Shown: positions 8,745 to 19,296, counted from the stretch's first letter. The stretch: DNA of 64,000 bases from Pseudomonas sp. HOU2 (GCF_040729435.1 NZ_CP160398.1:1860001-1924000); one strand, 5' to 3'. Numbers and translations are program-made. The notes: generated by a model not told the origin, from the letters alone.

Positions 8745-11700
8745 GATGGCCTGCTCCTTTGGTATTGCCTGACTGGCGGGACGTCAGCGCCCGGGTGACC
8801 AGGTCTTTGACGGCGAGGGTAAACGTCGGCTCACCGGCCTTGGCCGTGTAGCGGACGCGCAGAATGATGTCGGTGAGTGATTCGAGCATCGGCGCTTGCC
8901 GCTCGCTCTGCGGCCAGGGAAAGTGCAATTGCCAGCGCGAGATCGCACCGGTGTTCTCGAACGGGTTGAGCAAGCCATCATCCGGTTTACCGGCGTTCAT
9001 GCCGGTGTCGGCGATCCCCACCGATAAACCGATCTGCTGGCCACTGCGCAGATTGAACAGCACCTCGATCGGCGCCACCTTGCCCGCCGGTTGATGCAGG
9101 TACTCGACCGAGCGCGCCGAGGCCTGGGTAGCGGTCATGCTGCCGACCTGCAGCAGCGTCGCCTGCACATCCTGATAAGGTCCGAGCAGTACGGGCAGGT
9201 CGACCTCGACCAGACTGAGCAGCCGGCAATACTCGCCCGGGTGATCGCGATCGAAAGACAACTGCGTCAGCTGGAATTCCAGCATGCCCTTGTCGATCAA
9301 CTCGTCCCGCGCCTGGGTCCAGTCGGAGAATCCCGTCTGCGGATCCACCTTGTCATCGAACAGCCGTCGCAACGAAATGGTCTTGACCCGCTCCAGGCGG
9401 CGCTCATGACTTTGCAGGTACAGGCGATCCATACGCAGCAGGTATTCACGCAAGTGTTCACCGGCGGTCAGCCCGTGACGGTTGTCCAGCCAGACCTGCG
9501 GCAAGGCCTCAGCGGTTTCGTAATCGCCGGTTTCAGCACTCAACGACGACCGGGCACTCAGGCACAGACTGACCACCGCATCGTAAGCCTGATAGTGCAG
9601 GGCCTTGAGCTGGCCCAGCAGCCAGCCGAACAACTCTGCATTGGTCGCGCGTTTCTTCAGGTAGTTGTAGAGCACCAGTGCCTGACCGTTGGCCCGCAGG
9701 GTTTGCTCCAGACTCGTCCTGGCCGCCTCGAGGGCGAATGTCTGCGCGGTGATCTGCTCGGCGATCGCACCGACTTCGGCCAGTGCCTGATCCCGTTGCA
9801 ACTCCCACTCCCTGCGGCGCAGGCGGTAGCTTTCGGTGATGGCTTGTTTATCCGCGTCGATCTGCAACAGCATCGCGCCGATTTCCAGACCGAAAACCAC
9901 GGCATCAGCAATTTTTTCTGGACGATGGCCACCGTTGGCCATGCCGAAAATGCTCGGCAGCGCCCCCACAACCGCGCCTCCAGTCTTGATCGCGTGCGTC
10001 CCGGCATTCATCCATTTGACGGCCTGCAGCTTTTCCATGACCTGGTATTCGGCATCGCTGATGTGTTCGTCGTACCAGGCCTTGTATCGATCGGCCCTCT
10101 GCTGGGCCATGGCCTGACTCTGGCCCAAAGCGGTGAGGCTCGCTTCAAGCTGGGCAATGGACTGTTCTTGAGCAGTGCGGGCGTAGTCGCCCAGTTCCTT
10201 GAGGTGCTCTTGCTGCAGTTCTTCCTGTTCGGCCCGATCGCGCTGTTCCAGCAGGCGCAATACCTGGCTGCCGTACTCCTGCAGTGTCTGCACGGCGCGC
10301 AACGCCGCCTCGTAGCTGACGCGCCAGCGAAAGGCGCCCACCACCAGACGTCCGCCCATCGGTCGCGGCATACCCACCCCGCCAGCGGCCAGATCGCGCA
10401 ACAACTGGTTGGGATCGGTCGGCGGGCTGAACAGCGGAACGTCCAGTGGCTTGCCGTCCAGGGTCAGGTTGTTGCGCAAGTTGTTCAGGCGCTGTCCCGG
10501 CCAGTCGAACAGGTCAAGCAACTGCTCATTGATCGGCAGTTTGAACGGCTCGTTCGCCAGCAGGCCCATCAACGGTGACGCCTCGGCAGCGGGAGGAATG
10601 TCAGCCAGGGAAAACCGCAGTTTCTGCTCGAACTGCTCGAGCGCCGGGCGGCTCGCGCTCTGTTTCATCAAGTCATCTACCGTCTGTGCTTGCCAGCGGG
10701 TGACTGCCCGGGCAGAAGGCGGCTTGCCCATCAGAAACTGCGCCTGCACATAACACAGTTTCGCCGCCACCAAGGCATCCCGGGTGAGCTGACGGTAGTA
10801 CCAGTCGCCCCACGCCACCAGGTTCTTCACGTATTCGGTGAACACCAGAATCTGGTAATGCTGGGGTGCGGCATAGGCGATCGCATCCGGGTCGGTCGGC
10901 ATCAGGGCTTCGTGCCCCACATTCCCGGCGCTCGCCAGAGGGCGGCAGCGCCAATAACGCGGTTTCTTCGGCTCGACCGACGTTTCGATCGCTTGCGGAT
11001 CGAACACGTAATGCAGCCAGTTCTGCGCTTCCAGGTAGCGATCCTCGGCCCGCAGACGGGCCGCCACCAGATGCGGCAGATGAAAAAACAGCTCCCAGAA
11101 ATACAGACCGTTGGCCCCGTCGAACGCCCCGTTCGGCTCGGCGATCGCCCCCGCGGCCGCATCCGGTTCCGTGAGGAACTGGGTGTCCCAGTCCAGTACC
11201 GCATCCACGGAAATATTGCTCAGCTGCACCAGTTCAGGGCCAAACAGTGAATTCAAGCGCGCGCGCTGCAATATTCCGGGCTGACTGAAACCGATGAACT
11301 GCGCTGCATCCAGCGCGTTCTTCTCCAGCGTCGGCGGTGCGAAACGGGTGATATCGTTCAGCGAGACGGTAAAGGTCTTGCTGCCTTGGCCTGTGCCGCT
11401 CAAGGTAAATTCGGCCAACCCGGTAAATCCGCCTTTCGTGCGTTGCAGTTTCATCCAGTCAGTAGCCCAACCACCCGCGACGAACTGCGGGCCCTTGGTT
11501 TCTTTTGGATCATCTCCGGCCGGATAGTTCAGTTTCAAGGTAAAATCGACCTTCGCGTCCCCAACCGGATTCCTCGCCCGGCACAGCCCCCTGACCCACA
11601 GATAATCATCTGTACCCACCTCCGAAAACACCGCCTGCAGCCCGTAATAAGCCGTCAGGTTCCCCGAAGTCTCGCTCTTGATCGCGACCACCGGCTGATT

Positions 11701-12807
11701 TTTCGGCGTCAGCGGATGCTGCAAGGTCAGGACATCGGTGAAGCGATGAGTGGCCAGGTGATCGAGCCAGCTGCCGTCGTCTTCGGCTAACGGACGAAAG
11801 AGCACATCACGGGTTGCGCGCACCCTCAGCGCAGCCGTGCCGGTCTTGTCGTTGGTGAGCAATACACCCAGTCGTCCCTTGGGGTGAATGAGGTCATCGG
11901 CCAACGTCGTCGCGAGCAACCGGGCACCCGCGCTGTTGTCGCTGTCCTGGTCAGCGCTATACAAGCTCAGCGGTGCCGACCATTCTGTGTTCTGGCTCAT
12001 GAACGCCAGATTGATATCCAGCTTGTGGGGCAGGTAGCTCTCGTCATCCTTGGCACGCACCTCTTCACGCCATTCAGCCCACACCAGACACAAGCGTCCG
12101 CCCCAGAATAACGGCCGCATATCCAGAACCCGGCCCCCCACCGGAATGTCGACAGGTTGCCACTCACTCCATGCCGCCGGGTTGACCGGATTGCCGGAAG
12201 CGGTGAGTTCGATATCAGCCTTGCGCCAGAAATACTGAAATGGCTGCACCCGCTGCCGGCCGACGAAATAGTAAGTTGCACGGCTTTCCGGATTACCATC
12301 CAGACAAGCACTGATGACATCCAGGTTGCAGGTCTGCTCGAATACCTTGAGATATCCCTGCAACGCACGCTGCACCGAATCGCCGGTCAGCCGCGTTTGA
12401 TTCAGGTCATTTTCCAGAGCCTTGAACAAACGGGTCTTGCGCTGCCGCACAAAGGGGTTGATGAAGTTTTCCGGATAGACCGCGATCAACGCCAGCGCCG
12501 CCCAGTCGGGGTAATTGCTGTACAGCTCCCAGAGTTTCAGGTCCTGCGCTGGAAAAGTCGTGTTTTTGTAGCCCGGCTCAAGCTTGCGATACGCCGCATG
12601 AATGAATTGCTGCGCGCTACTGGTCGCCTCGGCGACCCACGAACTTTGCACCGGGTAGTTGTCCAGCGGGTCCATGCGCAACAACTCGAACAGATCCTGC
12701 GGCGTTTTCACGAAGGCGTACTTGTGCCTGGCAACCTGACCGATGCAGTAATCGACCAAGGCTGTGCGGCGTTTTTCCAACAATGGAGCCAGATTGCGTT
12801 GAGTCAT
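8737..12807 (-). CDS. Tc toxin A subunit, C-terminal half (TcA2; TcaB/TcdA-like)
   Basis: The open frame extends to an ATG at 12822, but ATG 12807 (MTQRNLAPLLEK) has a better-placed AGGAC site, giving about 1356 residues. Residues ~150-260 hold the conserved helical-shell to neuraminidase-like transition (RATYYFVGRQRVQPFQYFWR, WSEWQPVDIPVGGRVLDMRP). Residues ~840-1110 form a long helical hairpin around a small hydrophobic tip (TGGAVVGALPSIFGMANGG), the pore-forming element. From ~1155 (RRLFDDKVDPQTG) to the end is the TcB-binding domain with QLTQLSFDRDHPGEYCRLLS. In Tc toxins TcA assembles into a pentameric injection channel. With TcA1 the total of about 2570 residues matches a full-length TcdA-type protein. 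It lacks a signal peptide, as is normal for Tc subunits. Confidence 0.92.
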   Translation of the reverse strand: MTQRNLAPLLEKRRTALVDYCIGQVARHKYAFVKTPQDLFELLRMDPLDNYPVQSSWVAEATSSAQQFIHAAYRKLEPGYKNTTFPAQDLKLWELYSNYPDWAALALIAVYPENFINPFVRQRKTRLFKALENDLNQTRLTGDSVQRALQGYLKVFEQTCNLDVISACLDGNPESRATYYFVGRQRVQPFQYFWRKADIELTASGNPVNPAAWSEWQPVDIPVGGRVLDMRPLFWGGRLCLVWAEWREEVRAKDDESYLPHKLDINLAFMSQNTEWSAPLSLYSADQDSDNSAGARLLATTLADDLIHPKGRLGVLLTNDKTGTAALRVRATRDVLFRPLAEDDGSWLDHLATHRFTDVLTLQHPLTPKNQPVVAIKSETSGNLTAYYGLQAVFSEVGTDDYLWVRGLCRARNPVGDAKVDFTLKLNYPAGDDPKETKGPQFVAGGWATDWMKLQRTKGGFTGLAEFTLSGTGQGSKTFTVSLNDITRFAPPTLEKNALDAAQFIGFSQPGILQRARLNSLFGPELVQLSNISVDAVLDWDTQFLTEPDAAAGAIAEPNGAFDGANGLYFWELFFHLPHLVAARLRAEDRYLEAQNWLHYVFDPQAIETSVEPKKPRYWRCRPLASAGNVGHEALMPTDPDAIAYAAPQHYQILVFTEYVKNLVAWGDWYYRQLTRDALVAAKLCYVQAQFLMGKPPSARAVTRWQAQTVDDLMKQSASRPALEQFEQKLRFSLADIPPAAEASPLMGLLANEPFKLPINEQLLDLFDWPGQRLNNLRNNLTLDGKPLDVPLFSPPTDPNQLLRDLAAGGVGMPRPMGGRLVVGAFRWRVSYEAALRAVQTLQEYGSQVLRLLEQRDRAEQEELQQEHLKELGDYARTAQEQSIAQLEASLTALGQSQAMAQQRADRYKAWYDEHISDAEYQVMEKLQAVKWMNAGTHAIKTGGAVVGALPSIFGMANGGHRPEKIADAVVFGLEIGAMLLQIDADKQAITESYRLRRREWELQRDQALAEVGAIAEQITAQTFALEAARTSLEQTLRANGQALVLYNYLKKRATNAELFGWLLGQLKALHYQAYDAVVSLCLSARSSLSAETGDYETAEALPQVWLDNRHGLTAGEHLREYLLRMDRLYLQSHERRLERVKTISLRRLFDDKVDPQTGFSDWTQARDELIDKGMLEFQLTQLSFDRDHPGEYCRLLSLVEVDLPVLLGPYQDVQATLLQVGSMTATQASARSVEYLHQPAGKVAPIEVLFNLRSGQQIGLSVGIADTGMNAGKPDDGLLNPFENTGAISRWQLHFPWPQSERQAPMLESLTDIILRVRYTAKAGEPTFTLAVKDLVTRALTSRQSGNTKGAGHHG

Positions 12808-12853
12808 GATCTTGTCCTGCATCCTGAGGTGAACACTGTCTCAACCAACACCG

Positions 12854-15800
12854 TCATTGGTGAGTCAGCAATCCGTTAAAGGTGATAGGGTCGTCAAAAT
12901 CTATTTCGTGGTCATTGGCCTCGCAACGCACGCTGAAATAGAACGTGCCGCCGGACGTGCTCGACACGTACACCCGTGTAACGCCCTCGAAGTCGGCATG
13001 ATTCTGCTCGGGGCGAATCACCGCCGAGCCGCTGCTGCCGCTGGCAGGTTTGAAGGACCAGCGCACCAGACGGTTGCGCCCGGGGTTTCGATATTTGTCG
13101 AGCAGCGTGGCGTACAGCTCGACCTCCTGCCCCGCCGGAACCGGCTCCAGCGGCACCTGGGCCTTCAAGGGGGCGGGGAAGTCCAGCGTCTCGGCGTCAT
13201 CGGAAATATTGATGGTCGGAGCCTGTTGCGCGTCGATCAGGTCAAGCCAGAACAGTGGCGTTTCCTGCCCCATGACCTTGCCCGGCAGATACTCGACCGT
13301 CACCCTTCCATCGACTTCAGTGGCCTTGGCCACAATCGTGCCGAGGCTCACTTGCCAGTACACATTGACGCCACTTAATGGCTGGCTGTCGGCGTCCTTG
13401 AGGGTCACGGTCAACAGGACTTTCTCGCCGGGTTTACCCGCCACCACCTCGGTCTTGTCCGGGACACAGGTCATGGTGACCAGTGGTTGCGTCACCTCAT
13501 CGGCGAAGGTCACGACCGCCTCGCGGGTGTCTGAGAGGCTGAGCAACGCGCGCTCGGCGGCGGTCTGATAAGCGGCCTTGTCTACGTCCTCCGGCAGATT
13601 TCCCACGAGAAAAATCGTCAGCGCGTCCATGCCGCTGTGCCGGGCCAATACGCGGATACGCATCAGCAAATCGAGCTGGGGCAAAGTCTTGAGGATCTTC
13701 AGCGCAGGGTTGATGCGGCCGACGCACTCGCGCACCTCCTGCACACTCCAGTCGAAAAACGCCGCCAGCCGCAACGCTGCCGCGTCCTGTGCCAGCCGCA
13801 ACGCATGGCCTGTCAGAGGGTCGGGCAATGCGTTGACCTGACGCAGGTAGTCGAGCAGTTTGCTCGCCGGCTGCTCGCTCAACTCGAAGGCCCGACCCAG
13901 CGCGCTCAGGTAATACAGGGTGCGGATCGACAGCAGGTGCCGGTCGTCCTGAGCCATCCAGGCCTTGTGGCCGTATTGCAGAAAGTCTTCGAGCAACACC
14001 GCAGACAGTTCCAGCTTGCTCGCCACAGCACTACGGCGGCGCACATCGGCCAGCAGGCTCAGCAGCGGGTCAAGTTGTTCAGAGGCACGTGCGGCGGGTC
14101 GGAGTGCCTCGACTGCATCACGCTCGGCACGCTCGCTGACTTGAGACAACAACTGATAAACCGTGGCCTGCGCCCAGGTCAGCACGAGCAATCCGCGTTC
14201 GGTATCAAGGCCGGTGTAAACCGCCAGACACTCTCGAGCGACCGAGACCTGCGCCTCCCGCGCCTGCAACAGCACGCCGAGCATGCGCTCGACGAGAATG
14301 ACCCGCACACTGGCGTCGTTTTCGCCCAGCCCTTCCCTGATTGCCTGGTCGAACGTTTCCCGGGCGTGTTTCAGGTAATCGATCTCGGGTAATTGCAGAT
14401 CGATGACCAGACCCGCAGGGTCGACCAGTTCAGTCAACAACCGCAGCCAGTCCAGCCCCTGCAGCGTAGGAACGCCAGCCATCGACAGGCCGGCGTTGTT
14501 GAACAGCGCGGCAGGCAGCAGGTTGCGGATCTGCTCGAACAACTGCTGCTCAGCCTGCGTGGCAACCGCCAGGGCCTGCAGCGGTGCCACTTGCTGCAGC
14601 ATCCACAGCACGGGAATCTCGCGATCCTTGCACCAGGACACGCAGGAGTGCAGGGCATAAATCAGATTGAGCACGTCCGGTGTGGTTTCGCTATTGAGCC
14701 GTGAGTGCACGCGCGGCAAGCCTGCCAGCCCGTCGACCCAGCTCTCGCCGCCCAGGAGGGTCAGCATCAGCACGCCTTCGACCGGAGTAATACCCAGCAG
14801 CCGTGGCAACTTCACCAACCGGTAGAAACTCGAAATGACTGCTGTGGTGCGCTCCAGCGTGCCGTTGAACTCGTGCGCCCGTTCGATCGCTACTGCCAGG
14901 TAGACATAAGTCTGCAGATCGATGCCCAATCCGCTGCACAACTGGCTGATCGTCAGCTCCGCGACACCCTGCACCGGCAGTGTCGCAAACGTTGCGCCAT
15001 CCAGCATCAGGGGCTGGCGATAATTGCCCTGGCCATTGAAGGTGCGATCGAACAGTGACAGCGCATTGGCACGACCGTATATCGAGATTTCATCGATAAA
15101 TGCCGAGAAATCCTCTGCCGAACAGCCATAGCGTTCACGCAGCGACTGAAACAGGCCCAGCGCATGCACCTGATGGGTGGAAATCCACCACGGATTCGCC
15201 AGCTTCGCAGGACGGGCCTCTGCCCTGATTGCCGCCGTCAACAGCGCATCCACCTGCTCGCTGGGCAACTCCAGCCATCGATCCAGGCGCAACTTGCGAT
15301 TCATTCGTTCGTAGCGGTCAATGATGGCCGGGGCTTGTGTCAAACGATGCAGAAAGGCTTCGCTGTCTTGCCGGTAATCAATGTCGAGCGCCGGAATGGT
15401 GGCGGCGTTGAGATAGACCGAGCCGGATCGCTGGCTCTCGCCTGCACCCGGTTGCTCGCTGTCATACACGCTGACGTTGGCCGAACGTGTCGGGGCGAAT
15501 TCGCGAATCGACAGCAACGCCTCGATATCCCGGGTGTCCAGCCCCGTTCGCTCGCCAAAGAATTTCACCTGATTGAGATTTTGCCAATCGGTCCCAGGCG
15601 TTCCAAAGTTGCGTCGGTAATAGTCGTCCCTTGCGTCTGTATCGTCAGGTTCTATCGGAGCCTCCGTCAGCAATTCACGCTGATAAGGCCCCAGCCGCGA
15701 CGCATGGGTGAAGGCGCGCCCGGCATCGTTGTCCCACGCCTCGGGCTGCAGAAAGTAGGGATAGGCCAGATCCACCATGTGGGCGATATTGCCCACCGAC

Positions 15801-16489
15801 AGGCCATGCTCACGAGCGACAAAATCCAGCGTGACCCAATGCTGGTAGTAAGGCAGGCCGTTGGGGTAACGGGTCTGGATCAGTGCCTCTTCGAGGTCTG
15901 TATCGCTATCGTTTTCCTTGATAAACGTTTCGAGCACCGGGACGACGATGTCCAGCGCCGACACCGCCTGATGCACGGCATTGAAGTCAACCAGCAGCTT
16001 TTTCAGATCTTGACGGCGCTCATGCAAATCGAGTTTTTCGGCACTGCCAACGGCGTGGATTTTGTCCTCGATCCAGCGCAATAACTCGATCAGGTAAGCC
16101 ACCGGGGACGCGATTGATTCCAGGGCCTGCGGTGGGCATAACCCATCGAAATTGGTCGAGAACAAACTCTCGTAGCTCGGCCCTGCGACCATCGACAACA
16201 GACCGCTGTCGGGGCGCGTGATCGGGGCCTGCGAACCGCGTAACGCGTGTTCGATGAACTGGCGCCGGACAAACACAGCCAGGCTGTTGGCTCTGCGTAA
16301 AAAGGCCTGCGCATCGTCAGGGTTCATCCGGTAATGGCTGACCAGCCCCTGAATGCCTTGCTCGACCAACGGAAATATCGAACCGCCGTTTTCAAGGTAA
16401 TTACAAAAGTCGGTATAGGTTTCGCGCTGTTCATCGCTGAACACTTGCCGCAGCAACTGCTGCACTGGGCGGATCACAGGCTCGGTCAT
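12854..16489 (-). CDS. Tc toxin A subunit, N-terminal half (TcA1; VRP1/TcaA-like) with C-terminal Ig-like domains
   Basis: A 1211-residue protein. The N-terminal ~350 residues match the Salmonella virulence plasmid 28.1 kDa A protein (VRP1) family: SYESLFSTNFDGLCPPQALE, then SPVAYLIELLRWIED. A large alpha-helical shell follows to about residue 1000. The last ~200 residues switch to two Ig-like beta domains (PLSGVNVYWQVSLGTIVAKA; NPGRNRLVRWSFKPASGSSG). ATG 16489 has a GGGAG site and overlaps the previous stop (ATGA). A 46-base gap separates it from the preferred TcA2 start at 12807 (31 bases from the longer frame). Photorhabdus TcaA/TcaB and Yersinia YenA1/YenA2 show that a two-protein TcA is a natural arrangement, so this is not read as a frameshift. 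The Ig tail would sit at the joint between the halves or be exposed for receptor binding. Confidence 0.9.
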   Translation of the reverse strand: MTEPVIRPVQQLLRQVFSDEQRETYTDFCNYLENGGSIFPLVEQGIQGLVSHYRMNPDDAQAFLRRANSLAVFVRRQFIEHALRGSQAPITRPDSGLLSMVAGPSYESLFSTNFDGLCPPQALESIASPVAYLIELLRWIEDKIHAVGSAEKLDLHERRQDLKKLLVDFNAVHQAVSALDIVVPVLETFIKENDSDTDLEEALIQTRYPNGLPYYQHWVTLDFVAREHGLSVGNIAHMVDLAYPYFLQPEAWDNDAGRAFTHASRLGPYQRELLTEAPIEPDDTDARDDYYRRNFGTPGTDWQNLNQVKFFGERTGLDTRDIEALLSIREFAPTRSANVSVYDSEQPGAGESQRSGSVYLNAATIPALDIDYRQDSEAFLHRLTQAPAIIDRYERMNRKLRLDRWLELPSEQVDALLTAAIRAEARPAKLANPWWISTHQVHALGLFQSLRERYGCSAEDFSAFIDEISIYGRANALSLFDRTFNGQGNYRQPLMLDGATFATLPVQGVAELTISQLCSGLGIDLQTYVYLAVAIERAHEFNGTLERTTAVISSFYRLVKLPRLLGITPVEGVLMLTLLGGESWVDGLAGLPRVHSRLNSETTPDVLNLIYALHSCVSWCKDREIPVLWMLQQVAPLQALAVATQAEQQLFEQIRNLLPAALFNNAGLSMAGVPTLQGLDWLRLLTELVDPAGLVIDLQLPEIDYLKHARETFDQAIREGLGENDASVRVILVERMLGVLLQAREAQVSVARECLAVYTGLDTERGLLVLTWAQATVYQLLSQVSERAERDAVEALRPAARASEQLDPLLSLLADVRRRSAVASKLELSAVLLEDFLQYGHKAWMAQDDRHLLSIRTLYYLSALGRAFELSEQPASKLLDYLRQVNALPDPLTGHALRLAQDAAALRLAAFFDWSVQEVRECVGRINPALKILKTLPQLDLLMRIRVLARHSGMDALTIFLVGNLPEDVDKAAYQTAAERALLSLSDTREAVVTFADEVTQPLVTMTCVPDKTEVVAGKPGEKVLLTVTLKDADSQPLSGVNVYWQVSLGTIVAKATEVDGRVTVEYLPGKVMGQETPLFWLDLIDAQQAPTINISDDAETLDFPAPLKAQVPLEPVPAGQEVELYATLLDKYRNPGRNRLVRWSFKPASGSSGSAVIRPEQNHADFEGVTRVYVSSTSGGTFYFSVRCEANDHEIDFDDPITFNGLLTHQ

Positions 16490-19296
16490 GGTCGGGCTCC
16501 CGGTGGAATCGAAGTCACCTCGAAACGTTCGCTTTCGACCCAGTCAGAAACGGTCGAGCCATCCGCAGCGTCGGTGATGGTCTGTTGGAATCGGCACCAG
16601 TGGCCGCCTGGACGCAAGGCGTACGATGCCTCGCCGCGCCAGCCTTGATCGGTGACGGCAATGTGTTCGAGCAAGGTTTGATCAGGGTCGTACCAGCTCA
16701 CCACGCGCCCCACGCCCGTGCGGCCCTTGCCGACGAAGCGCAGCGGATTTTCCACCCAGCGTCCCGGCGCCGGCTCATCAATCCCGGGCATGTAGGTACC
16801 CAGTTCCACTGGATGTGCAGCCGAGGCGGCAGACTCGAACCCATCACGCGAGGACACCGCCACCAGCTGCGCAGTCCCGCCGGACTGCCCCGTTTCAAGC
16901 GTCAGCGACCAGGTGCGATTCTCGAGCACCGGAGCGCTTGCGCGTACCGAGCCCTTGCTGCCCGTCAGCGTCACCAGCACGGTGTCACCGGGGTAGCCGA
17001 AGCCGGACACAACAACCCGACGACCGACATGCACGCCTCGCCCGGGGCTTTCGATAACCGGCGCGGCGGGCACCACTTTGTAAGTGCGCGGGGGGCTTTC
17101 CTTCGATTCATGAGTGTCGAAAAATTGCCGGGCCTTCAGGGTGTAGTTACCGACCGGCAGCGTTACTTCGGCAAACCAATCACCCTTGGCGTCTATCGAG
17201 ACTTTCTCGCGCAGGATTTCGCTCGGATTTTCACGCCAGATCGTTACGTGCCCAAGAGGTTCGCCGGTGCCACGAAGCGTCGAGGTGCGCGCCAGCGATT
17301 GATGCTCCTCCGGCACCGTGATGATCGGCGGCACCAGCACGGCAAAAAAACTGCGCACGGCACTGGGCTGAGAGGGTCTGCTGGCGATGGTTTGCACGGC
17401 ATCGATCTGGTATTTGCGGAACTCGAGTTTTTTCAGTTCGATGAACCAGGCGCCATGGGCCGCCAACTGTTTTGGCGCCCCCAGCGGCCGGTCGAATTGC
17501 GCATCCCGCAGCTGCAGCGTGGCACCGCTGTAGCCGTTATCGCCGCGCACGGTCATGTCGTAGTGGGTGTCTGCGTTTTCATCCGGCTCGGTGATGACCG
17601 GTTTCTCCGGGCTGACCGAGAACGGTTCCGAGGCCGGCGGTGACGGTTGCCCGGCAACGGTCTGAATGACCGTCACCGTGTGCACTTTGTCTGGAGCAAA
17701 ACCAGCTTCGCGCTTGAAGGTCCAGGTGCCGCTGGTTCCATCAGGTCTGTGCTCGGTCGCACTGTCGCTGTACTTCAGGCTCAGTGTCGCGCCGGGCCAG
17801 CAGGTGCCGGAGATTTTCGGTGAGAGTCCATCGTCTTCGATGGCAGTGATGACGGGGGCCAGCAGCCGCACGGTGATGGTCATTTCCACCGGATCGGAGG
17901 CGAGAGCGTCTTGGGACTGCACCACCAATACGATTCTGGTTGTATTCGGCTGCCAGGGTGTCAATGCCACTGCCGTCCAGCCCTGGCCCGTCACGGGCGC
18001 GGGTGGTGCAATGGCGGCGCCGGTCTGCTTGTCCGTCACTTGCACTGTGGCGCCGGCTATCCCTCTGCCAGTGATCCGCGGCTTGTAGTCGACAACGGTA
18101 AAAGCCAGCTCGGTCGGCGGTGGGAAACGGTCGATGTTGATGATCCGCTCCACCGCATCCGATACCGCGCCACCCAGTTTTTGCACGATTCGCACCGTGC
18201 GCGTCGACCCCGGCAGCCAGGCCTGAGAAGCCCGGGTCGACCAGCCTTGCGCCGTGACCGTGGCCACCGGAGCAATCGCGCTGCCGTTCGCTTTGTCCGT
18301 GATCTCGACCGATGCGCCGGTAACTCCCTTGCCGGTGAACGTCGGGGTGTAATTGGAGACAGTGTGGGCTACGTCGGTGGGCACCGGCAGTTTCGATGAC
18401 GTCTTGAACAGATACTCCTGCGAGGGAATCCAGCCGCCGGCGTTATCGGAAACCTTCTGCACGACCTTCAGATCGTAGTCGCCGATGGGCCAGTTCTGCG
18501 AGATCGTGGTCCACTGCCCTGCTGCCACACTCACGCTGGGTGGTGGCGTTGCTCCCGCCGGGCCTTTAATGATCTCGATCTCGACGGTGGCGTCGGGATA
18601 ACCTTCACCTGAGAACCGGGCGCTGGTAAGGGACGGGTAGGTAACGCTGACGGACGTTAAAGCTGAAGGGCGGATTTTGAGCAACAAGGCCTCAGATCGC
18701 GACGATGTCTTCCCGAGCAGTGTCTGTGTCGCCGTGATCGAAAAAGGACCGGGCTGCAGATCGAGTTGCATGCGCCAAGCCTTTGGGTCCGGGCCTTGCT
18801 CATTACCGATGTAGCCGACTACCGAATATCCCAGGGGGAAATCACCGAAGTCTCGGTAGGTCCGTAACCCAGCGAGGAACTCTCCCTTGCCACTGAGGAT
18901 GAATTGCTGCTCCACAAACTCGCCCACTGCGGGACTTTCAATGGTCGGTTTCGGCACTCCGACTGGATCGGGCAGTTCGTAAATAAACTCGAACTGCGCG
19001 GCAATGCTGTCGATTTTTTTAGATCGATACTGAGCGACAATTGTTTTTTTACCTGATCCGAAAAACGTACAGACGGCACTCCAGAGCAAAGCAATGGGAA
19101 ACGCTGTTCCGCAGAGCCGCCGCGAGCCGTCGGCCATTATTTCAAAAACATCGATGGTCAAAGACGGCTCCAATGAAAAACCGGATACACCAACCACCAC
19201 GCCTCTGACTTCCCCTTCGATAGGAGAAACAATGACCGGCCTGTCACCAAAATCGCCCTGCGGCGCCTGCAGTTGGTCCTGTACTCGATCAGTCAT
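16486..19296 (-). CDS. Ten-module Ig-like protein, first gene of the TcA operon
   Basis: A 936-residue protein with no signal peptide and a GGTGGAG site before ATG 19296. It is a string of about ten ~90-residue beta-sandwich modules. Each tends to begin with a PVIxxP-like motif (PVITEPDENAD, PIITVPEEHQ, PVIESPGRGV) and contains a G-x-G/G-x-P-G-x-x-V core (FTGKGVTGASVEITDK, ITGRGIAGATVQVTDK) followed by G-W/W-T and V-x-V-x-Q strands. These resemble bacterial Ig-like repeats of surface and secreted proteins. It heads the operon and overlaps TcA1 by 4 bases, so it is made with the toxin. A role as external decoration, receptor binder or assembly aid for TcA is inference only. Confidence 0.8.
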   Translation of the reverse strand: MTDRVQDQLQAPQGDFGDRPVIVSPIEGEVRGVVVGVSGFSLEPSLTIDVFEIMADGSRRLCGTAFPIALLWSAVCTFFGSGKKTIVAQYRSKKIDSIAAQFEFIYELPDPVGVPKPTIESPAVGEFVEQQFILSGKGEFLAGLRTYRDFGDFPLGYSVVGYIGNEQGPDPKAWRMQLDLQPGPFSITATQTLLGKTSSRSEALLLKIRPSALTSVSVTYPSLTSARFSGEGYPDATVEIEIIKGPAGATPPPSVSVAAGQWTTISQNWPIGDYDLKVVQKVSDNAGGWIPSQEYLFKTSSKLPVPTDVAHTVSNYTPTFTGKGVTGASVEITDKANGSAIAPVATVTAQGWSTRASQAWLPGSTRTVRIVQKLGGAVSDAVERIINIDRFPPPTELAFTVVDYKPRITGRGIAGATVQVTDKQTGAAIAPPAPVTGQGWTAVALTPWQPNTTRIVLVVQSQDALASDPVEMTITVRLLAPVITAIEDDGLSPKISGTCWPGATLSLKYSDSATEHRPDGTSGTWTFKREAGFAPDKVHTVTVIQTVAGQPSPPASEPFSVSPEKPVITEPDENADTHYDMTVRGDNGYSGATLQLRDAQFDRPLGAPKQLAAHGAWFIELKKLEFRKYQIDAVQTIASRPSQPSAVRSFFAVLVPPIITVPEEHQSLARTSTLRGTGEPLGHVTIWRENPSEILREKVSIDAKGDWFAEVTLPVGNYTLKARQFFDTHESKESPPRTYKVVPAAPVIESPGRGVHVGRRVVVSGFGYPGDTVLVTLTGSKGSVRASAPVLENRTWSLTLETGQSGGTAQLVAVSSRDGFESAASAAHPVELGTYMPGIDEPAPGRWVENPLRFVGKGRTGVGRVVSWYDPDQTLLEHIAVTDQGWRGEASYALRPGGHWCRFQQTITDAADGSTVSDWVESERFEVTSIPPGARP

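Noticed and set aside
9091..10578. 495-residue + strand frame opposite TcA2
   Set aside because: Shadow of the TcA2 coding sequence; Gln/His/Leu-rich product without recognisable motifs.
12808..12853. Possible frameshift or stop splitting a single TcA gene
   Set aside because: TcA1 has a complete C-terminal Ig tail, TcA2 has its own ribosome site, and natural two-piece TcA proteins are known.
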